NCBI RefSeq assembly: GCF_011806575.1
Contig: NZ_JAATOO010000019.1
Location: 1 to 64,000, forward strand
Reading direction: 5' to 3'
DNA length: 64,000 bases
DNA from: Vibrio hepatarius
Lineage (GTDB): Bacteria; Pseudomonadota; Gammaproteobacteria; Enterobacterales; Vibrionaceae
Both the position numbers and the translations under genes were made by a program. The number at the start of each line of letters is the position of its first letter. Position 1 is the first letter of the stretch. Shown in pieces: positions 62,959 to 64,000 of the stretch. The notes under the pieces were generated by a model. That model made no database searches, had not been told where the DNA came from, and worked only from the letters and a program-made list of their open reading frames with translations.

Positions 62959-64000
62959 ATGAAAGTTAAAAAAGGAAATTTGCAACTCTCTACGGCAGCC
63001 ATCGCCGTTGCTAGTGCGATTCTTACCACGCCTGTAGTCGCATCAGAATCGACAATTTTTGACGAAATGGTGGTGGTTTCTAGCCGAACGCCAAAAGCGA
63101 TTAGCGACATTCCTGGTACCGTCTGGTACATCAATTCAGAACAAATCGAGCAGGAATACCGTGGCGGTAAAACGTTAGACGAAATTCTAGCGGCGACGAT
63201 CCCATCGCTTGACGTCAGCAGTGGCGGCCGAACTCACTCAGGGCAAAACCTGCGTGGACGCAGCATCATGGTTATGATCGACGGCGTCTCACTTCAATCT
63301 GTACGTTCTCTTAGCCGCCAGCTCGATTCGATTGACCCGTTCAACATTGACCGCATAGAAGTACTTTCCGGCGCCACCTCAGTTTATGGTGCGGGCTCTT
63401 CTGGCGGTATCATTAACATCATCACCAAAAAAGCATCGGGCTCTGAACTGGAATTTGAATCGTTTGTTGGTGGTAGTACCGGCTTCAACTCAAACGAAGA
63501 TTTCGACTACAAACTGGCCCAATCTATCGCAGGTGGTAACGAGAAAGTCCAAGGCCGCGCATCTGTCGCTTATACCAAAACTCAAGGTTACTTTGATACA
63601 GATGGAGACATTATCACGCCTGACATTACCCAGGGGTCTTCTCAATTCAATGAAACCGTCGACCTATTAGGTAATCTACAATTTGCGATTTCGGACGAGC
63701 AACAATTGACGTTACTGGCGCAGTACTATGATAGCCAGCAAGACTCACCTTACGGTCTGTATTTCGAAAAAGACTCGAGTGGCAACTTCAAGTATGTTGA
63801 CGTGCGCGATGGTTATTCAGCGGATCGCCAACAAGGCACAGAGCGTGTGATGCTTAGCGCGACATACGCAAACAGCAACTTCTTAGGCCACCAGCTAAAT
63901 GCCGAGGTATCGTACAGAACCGAAGACCACACCTTTACTCCTTACACTCGTGAAGGCAGATCGACGTTAGTAACCAACTCTTCACGTCAAGAAACCGATC
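62959..64000 (+). CDS. iutA: Ferric aerobactin receptor IutA, 3' end cut
   Basis: The first 347 codons of a TonB-dependent outer-membrane receptor; the gene runs off the window. A signal peptide (1-28, ending VVA) precedes a TonB box (DEMVVVSS), the plug domain (about 45-160, with GRSIMVMIDGV and GATSVYGAGSSGGIINIITKK) and the first barrel strands. It binds ferric aerobactin and passes it to MatD. It lies 115 bases after iucD, without a Fur box of its own that I can see, so it probably shares the iuc promoter. Confidence 0.92.
   Translation, partial: MKVKKGNLQLSTAAIAVASAILTTPVVASESTIFDEMVVVSSRTPKAISDIPGTVWYINSEQIEQEYRGGKTLDEILAATIPSLDVSSGGRTHSGQNLRGRSIMVMIDGVSLQSVRSLSRQLDSIDPFNIDRIEVLSGATSVYGAGSSGGIINIITKKASGSELEFESFVGGSTGFNSNEDFDYKLAQSIAGGNEKVQGRASVAYTKTQGYFDTDGDIITPDITQGSSQFNETVDLLGNLQFAISDEQQLTLLAQYYDSQQDSPYGLYFEKDSSGNFKYVDVRDGYSADRQQGTERVMLSATYANSNFLGHQLNAEVSYRTEDHTFTPYTREGRSTLVTNSSRQETD

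Noticed and set aside
1..64000. CRISPR arrays, prophage, insertion sequences or an integron cassette array
   Set aside because: No repeated spacer pattern, transposase, integrase or phage structural gene is visible, and the genes are large and ordinary housekeeping or uptake functions.

Overview
This window is bacterial chromosome, almost certainly from a Vibrio (Vibrionaceae). The evidence is a set of gene families and layouts typical of vibrios: a matCDB + iucABCD + iutA aerobactin locus in the order described for Vibrio mimicus, a pgtABC/pgtP phosphoglycerate system, a BCCT carrier divergent from a CosR-like MarR regulator, an EmrD-like MFS pump and a ravA-viaA pair. GC content is moderate and coding density is high. 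I see no rRNA, convincing tRNA, CRISPR array, insertion sequence or phage genes. I cannot tell which chromosome it comes from, and no replicon-level feature is present.

Layout. 1-8.4 kb: an OFA-family carboxylate MFS carrier, then a seven-gene minus-strand operon matching the poorly understood E. coli yhf cluster (yhfZ-yhfY-php-yhfU-yhfT-yhfX-yhfW) but without yhfS. 8.4-12.8 kb: a FAN1/VRR-NUC nuclease, a haem-binding fatty-acid cis/trans isomerase and a small conserved protein. 12.8-25.8 kb: pgtA-pgtB-pgtC divergent from pgtP, then pyruvate kinase, formate-tetrahydrofolate ligase, a cNMP/CBS/DUF294 protein and a DnaQ-like exonuclease. 25.8-38 kb: BCCT carrier, CosR-like regulator, Lrp regulator, EamA exporter, a small membrane protein behind a Fur-like site, a DUF1289/CWC cysteine-rich protein, an EmrD-like pump, viaA-ravA, a Nudix hydrolase, threonine aldolase, cytochrome c and a glycine-zipper lipoprotein.

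38-47.5 kb is a self-contained island for uptake of a tricarboxylate-type acid. It holds a two-domain universal stress protein, a fused TctA-TctB permease, a TctC receptor, a PrpF-type isomerase, an orphan solute-binding protein and a TctE/TctD two-component pair. A near-identical terminator repeat flanks it. Reading the non-coding DNA, I find a 20-bp motif, AAMCTGTCA-N5-CTGACW, four times, all inside this island: 66-94 nt upstream of both prpF and tctC, and once near each edge. The edge copies point at non-coding stretches that end in terminators and may be small RNA genes. This looks like an undescribed regulon of the local response regulator and is the main discovery candidate.

47.5-51.7 kb: an ACR3/ArsR arsenite module with a likely ArsR operator, a DUF3047 protein, a decayed GNAT pseudogene, a glutathione transferase and MtgA. 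51.7-64 kb: the aerobactin locus, with a divergent MFS (probable exporter), an FhuCDB-like ferric-aerobactin importer (matC, matD, matB), the biosynthetic genes iucA-iucB-iucC-iucD and the 5' part of the receptor iutA, cut by the window end. Overlapping Fur boxes precede matC/MFS and iucA. Together these make, export, recapture and import a siderophore under iron control.
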